Shown in pieces: positions 1-7,330 of a DNA stretch of 21,364 bases. Source of the DNA: an uncultured Porphyromonadaceae bacterium (GTDB taxonomy: Bacteria > Bacteroidota > Bacteroidia > Bacteroidales > Muribaculaceae); NCBI GenBank assembly GCA_900548875.1, contig URMA01000050.1, forward strand, positions 1 through 21,364, read 5' to 3'. The translations under genes were made by a program, and so were the position numbers. Under the pieces are notes generated by a model that did no database searches, was not told where the DNA came from, and saw only the letters and a list, made by a program, of their open reading frames with translations. Position 1 is the stretch's first letter; every line of letters begins with the position of its first letter.

Positions 1-150
1 GAACAGTTAATTTAAACTAAATATTATCCAATTATTTGGATTACAACATAGAAGAACATAAAAACAAATTTTTCATGCTTGTCAATTTCATATGTTCTTT
101 TGTTCTTCTGTCAAAAAAGAGAAAGGCGAGTGCTGTTCTCAATTACCGGA

Positions 151-618
151 TTACTGATGCACTTCCAATCGTTTAGTCACAGGCGAACCGATACGCACAT
201 TGCCTGCCGCCCATTGTCCCGACCAAGGCGAGTCGAAAAACAGATGATAGCGGGCGCGCGACAGGCAATCCACCCGAAACTCTACATCGACCGTCGTACC
301 GCACACTTCAGTAATTGTCTTGTCGGCCCGTCGTTCGGTGATTTTCACATCCTTGCCTATCACCAGAATGGCATAGTTGAGCTCGCAGTCGGGCGTATCG
401 AGATACACGCCACGGCGCACCACCGTCAGATGTCCCCGCTCGTCGACCGTCACCTCCACCACCGTTTCATCGGAACTGGAAGGCCGCATCTCGCCTCGGG
501 AAAAGTAGGTGCGTGCCTCGCCTTTTTCCGACGGCTTCATCAACACCCCCACAATTACCATCGCCACGACAAACGCCGCAATGAAAAACTCCACCGAATT
601 TATGAACAACAATACCAT
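151..618 (-). CDS. Hypothetical membrane-anchored protein
   Basis: This 155-residue protein begins with a hydrophobic segment (about residues 3-27) that should act as an uncleaved signal anchor. A soluble domain rich in beta-strand-like, charged sequence follows (about 35-155), so the likely topology is one membrane pass with the domain outside the cytoplasm. I recognise no catalytic motif and assign no function. The start is supported by a very good promoter just upstream (-33 TTTG and -7 TAAATTTG, 20 bases apart) that would give a leader of roughly ten bases. The gene diverges from mutY, sharing a 150-base intergenic region. The opposite-strand reading over the same bases has no domain sense. 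The call of a real gene rests on the promoter, the clear anchor and the arrangement. Confidence 0.72.
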   Translation of the reverse strand: MVLLFINSVEFFIAAFVVAMVIVGVLMKPSEKGEARTYFSRGEMRPSSSDETVVEVTVDERGHLTVVRRGVYLDTPDCELNYAILVIGKDVKITERRADKTITEVCGTTVDVEFRVDCLSRARYHLFFDSPWSGQWAAGNVRIGSPVTKRLEVHQ

Positions 619-637
619 TCTTTCCGTTTTTGAACTA

Positions 638-669
638 CAAATTTAACGAATGACAAGCGGAAGGACAAA
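638..669 (-). promoter_or_regulatory. Bacteroidota-type promoter for the minus-strand membrane protein
   Basis: On the minus strand the -33 element TTTG (669-666) and the -7 element TAAATTTG (645-638) are separated by exactly 20 bases. This matches the primary sigma consensus known for Bacteroides, TTTG-N19-21-TAnnTTTG. The ATG at 618 lies about 20 bases past the -7 box, so the leader is very short. Confidence 0.75.
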
Positions 670-696
670 CAAAACAAGAAAATACGGAATCCCATC

Positions 697-731
697 CGTA
701 AACCATAATCCGTAAACTGTAAACCGTAAAC
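697..731. repeat. Tandem heptamer repeat upstream of mutY
   Basis: Five consecutive 7-base units read CGTAAAC, CATAATC, CGTAAAC, TGTAAAC, CGTAAAC. Three are identical, one differs by one base and one is degenerate. The array lies between the divergent promoters of the membrane protein and mutY and covers where a mutY -33 element would sit. It could be a regulatory binding array or simple slippage sequence; nothing here decides between them. Confidence 0.6.
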
Positions 732-744
732 CCAATATTATTCC

Positions 745-752
745 TAACTTTG
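745..752 (+). promoter_or_regulatory. -7 promoter box for mutY
   Basis: TAACTTTG matches the Bacteroidota -7 consensus TAnnTTTG exactly and lies 16 bases before the GTG start of mutY. No convincing TTTG is found 19-21 bases further upstream, where the heptamer repeat lies, so the promoter may be weak or activator dependent. Confidence 0.5.
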
Positions 753-768
753 CAAAAAAGAAAAAGAC

Positions 769-1811
769 GTGAATTTCAACGACACTCTCATCAACTGGTA
801 CAACGAGCATCGGCGCGACCTGCCGTGGCGTAACACACGCGACCCTTACCGTATTTGGATTTCGGAAATCATCCTGCAACAGACCCGTGTAGCCCAGGGC
901 CTCGACTATTACCGGCGGTTTATCGAACGTTTTCCCGATGTGGCCGCGCTCGCCTGTGCGCCGGAAGACGAAGTGTTGCGATTATGGCAGGGATTGGGCT
1001 ACTATTCACGCGCACGCAACCTTCATGCTGCCGCCAAAAGCATGAACGGAACATTTCCCGCCGACTATGCCGGCGTGAGGGCATTGAAAGGGGTAGGCGA
1101 CTACACGGCTGCCGCTATCTGTTCGATTGCCTACGGAATGCCGTATGCCGTAGTCGACGGCAATGTCTATCGCGTGCTGTCGCGCTATTTTGGAATAGAC
1201 ACTCCCATTGACTCCACACAAGGAAAAAAGAATTTGCCTCTCTTGCCGACGAACTGCTCGACCACCGCCGTCCCGACCTTTACAATCAGGCCATCATGGA
1301 CTTCGGAGCAATGGTATGTACGCCCGCTTCGCCCGACTGCGCCGGCTGTCCGCTTGCCGACAGTTGTGCAGCACTCGCTTCCAATACTGTAGCCGAACTC
1401 CCCGTAAAAGCGAAGAAGACAAAGACCACCGACCGCTATCTGACCTATCTGAAAATCGTGGCCGACGGCCATACGTTTATCCGCAAACGCGACGACAACG
1501 ACATTTGGAGAGGTCTCTACGAATATCCGCTGATTGAAACCGCACAACCGATTGCCGACATCGGCGAACTGACCTCACATCCCGCTTTCGCCACACTCAC
1601 TGCCGGAAAGGAAGCCACGGTGCGACAGCTGTGCAAAAACGTGAAGCACGTGCTTTCCCACCGCATCCTCTACGCCAGCCTCTACGAAGTCGCCCTCAAT
1701 GCCGACCATACAGAAGGCTACATGCGCATTCTCCTCAACGACCTCGACAACTACGCCTTCCCCACGCTCCATCACAAACTGGAATCCGCCTGCCAGAACC
1801 GGAAGGAGTGA
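769..1811 (+). pseudogene. mutY: A/G-specific adenine glycosylase MutY, frameshifted as written
   Basis: MutY removes adenine mispaired with 8-oxoguanine or G in base excision repair. The first frame (769-1392) holds catalytic Glu33 in SEIILQQTRV, the helix-hairpin-helix LKGVGDYTAA (from residue 106) and catalytic Asp130 in VVDGNVYRVLSR. After codon 154 the family sequence continues in the -1 frame from base 1230 to the stop at 1811. That part has the [4Fe-4S] ligands Cys184, 191, 194 and 200 (spacing C-X6-C-X2-C-X5-C) and a C-terminal NUDIX-like domain with the typical KHVLSHR. One extra A in the A6 run at 1224-1229 would restore a 347-residue protein of normal length. The start is GTG, matching the usual MutY N-terminus. 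Unrepaired, the product is 207 residues, with a nonsense tail and no Fe-S cluster. Programmed -1 slippage on A_AAA_AAG is possible but lacks visible stimulators. The gene identity is certain; the status is not. Confidence 0.9.
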
Positions 1812-1879
1812 CAAACTTCTACAAAATATGGCCATATCAAGTACAAGAATAACTTTTTCATCAAAAAGCGTATAAATTA

Positions 1880-1911
1880 TTTGATTTTTTGCCATTTTTT
1901 CTTCAAATTTG
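1880..1911 (+). promoter_or_regulatory. Candidate promoter for the T9SS anchor-J protein
   Basis: TTTG at 1880-1883 and CAAATTTG at 1904-1911 are 20 bases apart. The -7 box differs from TAnnTTTG only in its first base. It lies 19 bases before the ATG at 1931, the short leader seen at other genes in this window. Confidence 0.5.
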
Positions 1912-1930
1912 TAGAAACCAGTTCAACATT

Positions 1931-4351
1931 ATGAAAAAAATTTTTACTCTTTCAGTTTTAGCTTCACTGGCATTTTCCAGCTATGCAGGTGAAGTAGTCT
2001 ATCAGTCCGCATTGGATACCAGTGAAGAATTTGCCAAGTGGACAGTAATTGATGCAAACTCCGACACAAAAACATGGGGATTTGACGAATCAACAAGTGC
2101 AGCCAAATACGGTTACGGCACGGTTGTGGCTGACGACTGGCTCATTTCTCCAGCTGTAAATGTCAAAGCAGGAGCCTATATGCTCACCTTTGACTACCAA
2201 GGCAGCAGCTATGGAGAAAAAATGGATGTATTCTATGGAAACTCACCGGAAGCGGCTTCAATGACCGAATCCATCATTGATTTGGGAACATTCGACGTAA
2301 ACGGTGAATTTGCACAGGCAAAACAGATAGTTAAAGTAGACAACGACGGCACTATCCATATCGGATTCCACGCAAAAAGCGACCCTGACAAGTTCCGCAT
2401 TTTCGTGAAAAACGTATCATTGGCAACAGCCAACGGGCTGGATGCAGCCGTCCTGTCGGTGAAGACCAGCGAATCGGCCGACAATCTGTCGAACGAACCG
2501 GTCACCATCACTGTACGGAACAACAGTATCAGCGACATTTCCAACCTTCCTGTCTATTTTCAGGCAAACAACCAGCCGGCTGTAAGCGAAACCATCGAAC
2601 AGGTAATCAAGCCGGGTGAAACTGTTGAATATACGTTCAAAACTCTTGCCGACCTTAACGAAACCGGCTCATACACCATCACCGCCTGGGCAGCACTCGA
2701 AAACGACGAAATTCCTGAAAACGACCGCTGCTCGACCAGCACACGCCATTTCGGACCGGCAAGCGTGCCTTATGTCAACGGATTCGAAGACGAGTACAGC
2801 CGCAGTGCCATCAAATACTTTGACTTGAACGAGGACCCGGAAGACGAAGAAAACGGCAGCTGGAGTGCCTTCAAAAACGAAGGTTGGTTCGGCTCTTATT
2901 CCCGCAACGGTGATTACTCGATGATATACTGGTATAGCAAGAATCACCCGGGCGACGATTGGTTCATTCTCGAACCGATACGTCTGAAAGCCGGATACTA
3001 CAGCCTGAAGTTCTGGTATGCTTCCATGGGTGACCACAACGAACGTTTTGCCGTTTACTACGGAACAGAATCTACTCCGGAAGGCATGAAAAACCAGATT
3101 GTAAGCTACGACCCATTCCAGTCAGACAGCTATATTGAATCGGCAAGCGTGTTCCATATCGAACAGGATGGCATCTACTATATCGGTTTCCATTCGTTCA
3201 GCGACCCGGATGAAAACATCATCTGCATCGACGACCTGTCAATTGAAGAGATACCCAGCACATTGACCGACCTGACAGTCGGCAACGTACTTTCACCGGC
3301 AAACGGCTATGTACGTCCGCTCCAGACACAGGATGTTATCTTCACCGTTGTCAACAACTCGATTGTCGACGTTGATAACACTTCCGTTGAAATAGCTATC
3401 GACGGCACAATTGTCAACCAATTCACCATCGACAAGATGCTGGCACAGGAAACAAAGACATTCGACTACAACAGCGGCCTTGCCGATCTTGCAGAAGGTG
3501 ACCATAAAATCACCATTACCGTGAAGAACGACAACGACCAAGTGGCTGAAAACAATGTTTACGAAGCCGACTTCAAGGTTTTGAAGGAAGCATCTGTCAT
3601 GTACGACTTTGAAAATGGCGGAAAACTTCCCGAAGATTTGATAGTGAAGGCTGAAGACGGGGCAACGGTACATGAGGGCATTGCCGACATCTTCCCGAAC
3701 AACGAAGCATGGGCACCGGTTGAAATCTACGAATCGGAAACTTACGGTTCTTGGCTGTTGGGAGCCGGTTCATGGTTTACCGACGACACACAGGCCGACC
3801 GCTGGTGCATCTTCCCGAAAATGAAAGTGAATTCCGAAAATGCCGATATGGTATGGACGGCAAATTCAGGCGATATGGGCAAGAAATATCCGGAAACTTA
3901 CGAAATCAGAGTGTCGACAACAGACACGGAAACCGGCAGCTTCTCGGAAATAGCAACCATCACAAATGAGAATTATGCCGATATGCCAAGCACACGCGGC
4001 GTTGACCTCGGAGCATACAACGGACAGGAAATCTACGTTGCATTCCGCCTCATCACACGCGACGGCTACATGCTGACAATCGACAACGTGGGCTTCTACG
4101 GCGACATTGAAAAGGCCGGACAGTCAGGCGTGGAAAACATATCCGACAACACGGCTATTACTGTCGACAACAACTGGGTACGCTGCACCGCAGAAAAAGT
4201 GGAAAGCATCAGCGTATATGATGCCAGCGGACGTATCGTTGCACAGAACAGCAACAGCAGCAGCCTGTCAATCGACAACCTCTCGAACGGTGTCTACATA
4301 GTCCGCGCCATTGCCGACGGCAAGACATTGCAACGCAAGTTCATAAAATAG
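1931..4351 (+). CDS. Secreted choice-of-anchor-J protein with T9SS sorting domain
   Basis: This 806-residue exported protein starts at ATG 1931, directly before a clear signal peptide (MKKIFTLSVLASLAFSSYA). An upstream in-frame ATG at 1889 would put 14 residues before the signal and overlap the predicted promoter. Three related beta-sandwich domains of the choice-of-anchor-J/cleaved-adhesin type follow, at about residues 25-175, 285-455 and 575-725. They are marked by DDWLISP, DDWFILEP and DRWCIFP. CARDB/Ig-like spacers lie between them (about 180-275 and 460-560). The last ~70 residues form a type A T9SS sorting domain (ISVYDASGRIV ... GVYIVRA ... KFIK), so the mature protein should cross the outer membrane and be surface attached or released. 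No protease or glycosidase motif is visible, so an adhesive or binding role is inferred only. The gene has its own promoter and terminator. Confidence 0.85.
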   Translation: MKKIFTLSVLASLAFSSYAGEVVYQSALDTSEEFAKWTVIDANSDTKTWGFDESTSAAKYGYGTVVADDWLISPAVNVKAGAYMLTFDYQGSSYGEKMDVFYGNSPEAASMTESIIDLGTFDVNGEFAQAKQIVKVDNDGTIHIGFHAKSDPDKFRIFVKNVSLATANGLDAAVLSVKTSESADNLSNEPVTITVRNNSISDISNLPVYFQANNQPAVSETIEQVIKPGETVEYTFKTLADLNETGSYTITAWAALENDEIPENDRCSTSTRHFGPASVPYVNGFEDEYSRSAIKYFDLNEDPEDEENGSWSAFKNEGWFGSYSRNGDYSMIYWYSKNHPGDDWFILEPIRLKAGYYSLKFWYASMGDHNERFAVYYGTESTPEGMKNQIVSYDPFQSDSYIESASVFHIEQDGIYYIGFHSFSDPDENIICIDDLSIEEIPSTLTDLTVGNVLSPANGYVRPLQTQDVIFTVVNNSIVDVDNTSVEIAIDGTIVNQFTIDKMLAQETKTFDYNSGLADLAEGDHKITITVKNDNDQVAENNVYEADFKVLKEASVMYDFENGGKLPEDLIVKAEDGATVHEGIADIFPNNEAWAPVEIYESETYGSWLLGAGSWFTDDTQADRWCIFPKMKVNSENADMVWTANSGDMGKKYPETYEIRVSTTDTETGSFSEIATITNENYADMPSTRGVDLGAYNGQEIYVAFRLITRDGYMLTIDNVGFYGDIEKAGQSGVENISDNTAITVDNNWVRCTAEKVESISVYDASGRIVAQNSNSSSLSIDNLSNGVYIVRAIADGKTLQRKFIK

Positions 4352-4370
4352 AAATATTTAACCCTATAAA

Positions 4371-4411
4371 TCAAAAAACCGCTTTCTTGTGAGGAGAAAG
4401 CGGTTTTTTGA
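4371..4411. terminator. Strong bidirectional intrinsic terminator
   Basis: A perfect 17-bp stem (4371-4387 with 4395-4411) has a 7-base loop; its GC core CCGCTTTCT is flanked by A6 on one side and T6 on the other. It works on either strand: it ends the anchor-J gene on the plus strand and the small 53-residue gene on the minus strand. Confidence 0.93.
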
Positions 4412-4445
4412 TTATAACCCATAGACAAAAGGTCCAAACTACATC

Positions 4446-4607
4446 TCAAGCTTTTTTACCAAACAGCGATTTGAGAATAAAACCGCCGATTTTCCGTTCT
4501 AATCCCTGTTTCGTGGTAGGAATACCCGTCTTGCGGACTATTTTCTGCTTTATGCCCGTTATACCTACCGCACGTTTCCACGAAAAGCTCAATCCCGGTA
4601 TTTTCAT
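4446..4607 (-). CDS. Small basic conserved-type protein, 53 residues
   Basis: The minus strand encodes 53 residues beginning MKIPGLSFSWKRAVGITGIK and ending SLFGKKA. It is very basic (about 14 Lys/Arg and few acidic residues), with no signal peptide or membrane segment. From memory it resembles a short uncharacterised protein common in Bacteroidales genomes; I could not verify this by search. It is convergent with the anchor-J gene, both running into the terminator at 4371-4411, which supports it as a real transcription unit. The reading on the opposite strand over the same bases has no recognisable content. The charge suggests RNA or DNA contact, but this is only inference. Confidence 0.72.
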   Translation of the reverse strand: MKIPGLSFSWKRAVGITGIKQKIVRKTGIPTTKQGLERKIGGFILKSLFGKKA

Positions 4608-4671
4608 AGCCAATCAATTTTATTTATGTAACAACAATATAACTACCTTTATGTCAATATTATTTCGTAAC

Positions 4672-4702
4672 TTGCGAAAAATTTTTGACATATATACATT
4701 TT
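4672..4702 (+). promoter_or_regulatory. Weak candidate promoter for the nuclease-like gene
   Basis: CTTG ending at 4674 and TACATTTT at 4695-4702 are 20 bases apart, each one base from consensus. The region is very AT-rich, so chance matches are likely. Confidence 0.3.
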
Positions 4703-4735
4703 TATAACAAAAATATAAGATCTAATATAAATCCT

Positions 4736-5449
4736 ATGGAAACGACTTTGTTGACAAATGTTTATAATGACATCCTTCGCTTTATTACAGAAGAGGAACA
4801 AAATCTTTTTTTTAATGAACGAGATTTACAAATGCATCTTGCTTTATATTTGTTAAAATCATCTAATAATTATGATGATGTGGAAGTGGAATACTATGTT
4901 CCAGTGTTCAACAATCGTAAAGACAAGATATTAAAAGAGTATGATTGGAACTCCGAGATTAGACTTGATATTATTGTAATGAAGAACAACGAATTCTTAC
5001 CTGTTGAAATCAAATACAAGACTCGTAATATTCAAAATTCTTATGGATTAAGTAGATTTAATAAAGAAATTCCGGATGTTGATATATTGAAAAATCAGTC
5101 AGCTCAAAATTTAGGATGTTATGATTTTTGGAAAGATGTAAGAAGGATCGAAGTCATAAAAAATGAGTATGGAAAAAGCGTAATAGGCGGTATTGCTATT
5201 TTTCTTACTAATGACAGCGCCTATTGGAATGAAAATATTAAAAAAGGTTCTGCATATTATAATTTCCGTTTAAGTGCCAATAATACCGACACAAATAAAA
5301 AATGGACTAAAAATGTAGCTGAAACAGTTATAAAAAAATATCCGGATTTCACACTGGAACAAGCCTATAACTCCGAATGGATAGACAAAAAAGGATTTAA
5401 GGATTACAACGATGAATTTTTCAGATGCTATATGGTTAAAGTTCAGTAG
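4736..5449 (+). CDS. Uncharacterised PD-(D/E)XK nuclease-like protein
   Basis: The protein has 237 residues from ATG 4736, chosen because the sequence before it in the same frame is low-complexity AT-rich and looks non-coding. Asp78 in RLDIIVM and Glu91/Lys93 in PVEIKYK give a D-X12-E-X-K pattern, as in the restriction-endonuclease-like fold; Glu29 in NERDLQMHL could be the upstream helix acid. No methyltransferase, helicase or specificity subunit is nearby, so it is not an evident restriction system. It could be an orphan nuclease, a relic of a defence island, or a family using this fold for another purpose. Codons are strongly AT-biased compared with mutY and recF, which suggests horizontal acquisition. 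It carries no signal peptide. A specific function cannot be given. Confidence 0.7.
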   Translation: METTLLTNVYNDILRFITEEEQNLFFNERDLQMHLALYLLKSSNNYDDVEVEYYVPVFNNRKDKILKEYDWNSEIRLDIIVMKNNEFLPVEIKYKTRNIQNSYGLSRFNKEIPDVDILKNQSAQNLGCYDFWKDVRRIEVIKNEYGKSVIGGIAIFLTNDSAYWNENIKKGSAYYNFRLSANNTDTNKKWTKNVAETVIKKYPDFTLEQAYNSEWIDKKGFKDYNDEFFRCYMVKVQ

Positions 5450-5545
5450 CGAACAATATTCTTATAACCTATCCAATTCAAGCGAGCGAAACAATCTCGA
5501 TGGAACTTTTCAATAAAAATATTATATCAAAAATTCACTGAGGTA

Positions 5546-7111
5546 ATGAAAAAATTAATTTTATATCTATTTTTTGCATTTTCTGCTATTATTTCAATGG
5601 CACAAACTCGATTCGAGGTAGATGGTTTAACCTATGAAATTCTGTCAGAATCTGATAGAACTGTAGAGGTTCATGATTACGATAAAAGAGCATCCGAAAT
5701 ATCTATTCCTAAAATTGTTTTTTATAATAGAATGCCTTATACTGTTACCGCCATTGGTGACAAAGCGTTTGAATGGTGTTTTGATCTAACATCCGTAATT
5801 ATTCCAAATACTGTTACTACTATTGGAAACGAAGCTTTCCATTTGTGCCATGGACTGACATCCATAATAATTCCTAATTCTGTTATTACTATCGGAGAGA
5901 GCGCTTTTGCGACCTGCAATGGACTAACATCTGTGACAATTGGCAATTCTGTCACCACAATCGGTAATAAAGCTTTTCTATAATGTAGCGGACTTACATC
6001 CGTAGCATTTGGTAATTCTATTATTACTATCGGTGATGAAGCTTTTCTACAGTGTAACAAACTGAAATCTTCAGAGATGCCTAATACTATAACTACAATC
6101 GGCAATAGAGCTTTTCGTGAGTGCAAAGAACTGACCTCCATGATAATTCCAAATTCCACAACTTTCATCGGAGAGGAAGCTTTTTATGGATGCTCAGGAT
6201 TGACATCTGTGAGTATCGGTAATTCCGTAAGAAACATCGGAAATAGTGCTTTTTCATTATGTAATGGATTGTCTTCTATCATCATTCCTGATTCCGTTAT
6301 CTCTATTGGTAATTATGCTTTTCAAGGCTGCTCTGGACTGACGTCCGTAATAATACCAGATTATGTTAAAACTATTGGTGAAAATGCTTTTGCATATTGC
6401 AACGAGCTGAAATCTGTGATAATTGGTAATTCTGTAATAGCAATCGCCGATAAGACTTTTGCCCATTGCTATGGCCTAACATCTGTAACAATTGGAAATT
6501 CTGTGACAAATATTGGTAATCGAGCGTTTTATTCTTGCAACAAATTGACTTCTGTAACTTTTGGAAATTCTGTAAACACCATCGGCAATGAAGCTTTCTG
6601 GGATTGCAGAGAACTAATTTCCGTAACATTGGGAAATTCTGTAACCTCTATTGGAGAGAAAGCTTTTTACTATTGTTATGGGCTAACATCTATAAAGATA
6701 GGAAATTCTGTTAATACTATTGGAAATAAAGCGTTTTATAGTTGTTACAATTTGCAAGAATTTGAAAATTATACTAAAGAACCACAACAGATTTCTTCAG
6801 AAGTTTTCTTCGGGGTCAACCTTAATTCTGTCAAATTAATAGTACCTACATATAGTGTTGAGAAATACAAAAGCGCAGATGTGTGGAAGGAATTTGGCAC
6901 AATTGAAGGACAGGATGCCGGCGTTGGCACAGTGGAAACTGATAAGATTGTGGTGAGTGACGGCATGTTGCGCAATCTTGCGGGTGAAGATATGCGCATC
7001 TACGACTTGAACGGTCGCGAGGTGTATAGCGGTAGCGGCAGTGAACTACGCCTTCCGGCTGGTCTTTATATTCTCCAGACTTCCAACGGAAACCGCAAAG
7101 TAGTATTCTAA
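5546..7111 (+). pseudogene. BspA-like leucine-rich-repeat secreted protein with in-frame stop
   Basis: The frame runs 521 codons from an ATG preceded by GAGG at a suitable distance. A signal peptide ends near MAQ (residue 20), and 15 repeats of 23 residues follow from residue 68, with the pattern TIGNxAFxxCxxLTSVxIGNSV (BspA/LRR_5 type). A short linker and a type A T9SS sorting domain (MRIYDLNGREV ... LPAGLYIL ... KVVF) complete it. Codon 146 (5981-5983) is TAA in the fourth repeat, where an ordinary codon would keep the repeat intact; the frame is otherwise open on both sides. As written, the gene gives a 145-residue fragment without the sorting tag. A restart at ATG 6077 would give 344 residues without a signal peptide. 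Either way, normal surface display is lost. BspA-like proteins typically bind host matrix proteins or other bacteria. Confidence 0.85.
5747..6781 (+). repeat. Fifteen tandem 69-base coding repeats
   Basis: These bases encode the 23-residue LRR units, the last one diverged. Stretches such as AATTCTGT and the codons around GCTTTT recur with a 69-base period, so the block is prone to recombination, copy-number change and misassembly. Confidence 0.9.
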
Positions 7112-7177
7112 AATGCGATTTTAAATTCATAAATAGTTGTGATGTAGAACACATAGTATTAAATACACAATAAAGAC

Positions 7178-7225
7178 AAATGGCTCTATCTTTCTTCGAC
7201 AGAAGTTTGGCAGAGCCATTTTTGT
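7178..7225 (+). terminator. Intrinsic terminator after the BspA-like gene
   Basis: AAATGGCTCT (7178-7187) pairs perfectly with AGAGCCATTT (7212-7221). The loop contains a small TTCT/AGAA hairpin and a T tract follows. It separates the AT-rich island from recF. Confidence 0.85.
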
Positions 7226-7318
7226 ATAATTTAGGAAGTTTTTCCATACTGATTACGGATAGGAAAGGGTTTTCGACTTTTTTAGGGGAAAGGGAGTGGA
7301 ATTTTGGCGGGAATAGCG

Positions 7319-7326
7319 TAAATTTG
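7319..7326 (+). promoter_or_regulatory. -7 promoter box for recF
   Basis: TAAATTTG is an exact TAnnTTTG match ending only four bases before the recF ATG. Initiation would be expected at or next to the start codon, giving a leaderless or nearly leaderless mRNA. The only nearby TTTG (7303-7306) is too close (12 bases) to be a standard -33 element. Confidence 0.5.
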
Positions 7327-7330
7327 CGTT

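Noticed and set aside
50..109. Inverted repeats AGAAGAACA/TGTTCTTCT and AAGAACATA/TATGTTCTT downstream of the minus-strand gene
   Set aside because: AT-rich, long loop, alternative pairings and no T tract in the right place; could be a weak transcript end but not supported.
79..633. Plus-strand open frame of 184 residues opposite the membrane protein
   Set aside because: Arg/His-rich shadow translation with no promoter; the minus-strand frame has a membrane anchor and an excellent promoter.
4408..4707. Plus-strand open frame of 99 residues
   Set aside because: It starts inside the terminator and overlaps the better supported minus-strand 53-residue gene; no domain or start signal.
5747..6781. 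Periodic repeats that might look like a CRISPR array
   Set aside because: The 69-base period is continuous coding sequence for 23-residue LRR units, without constant repeats and unique spacers.
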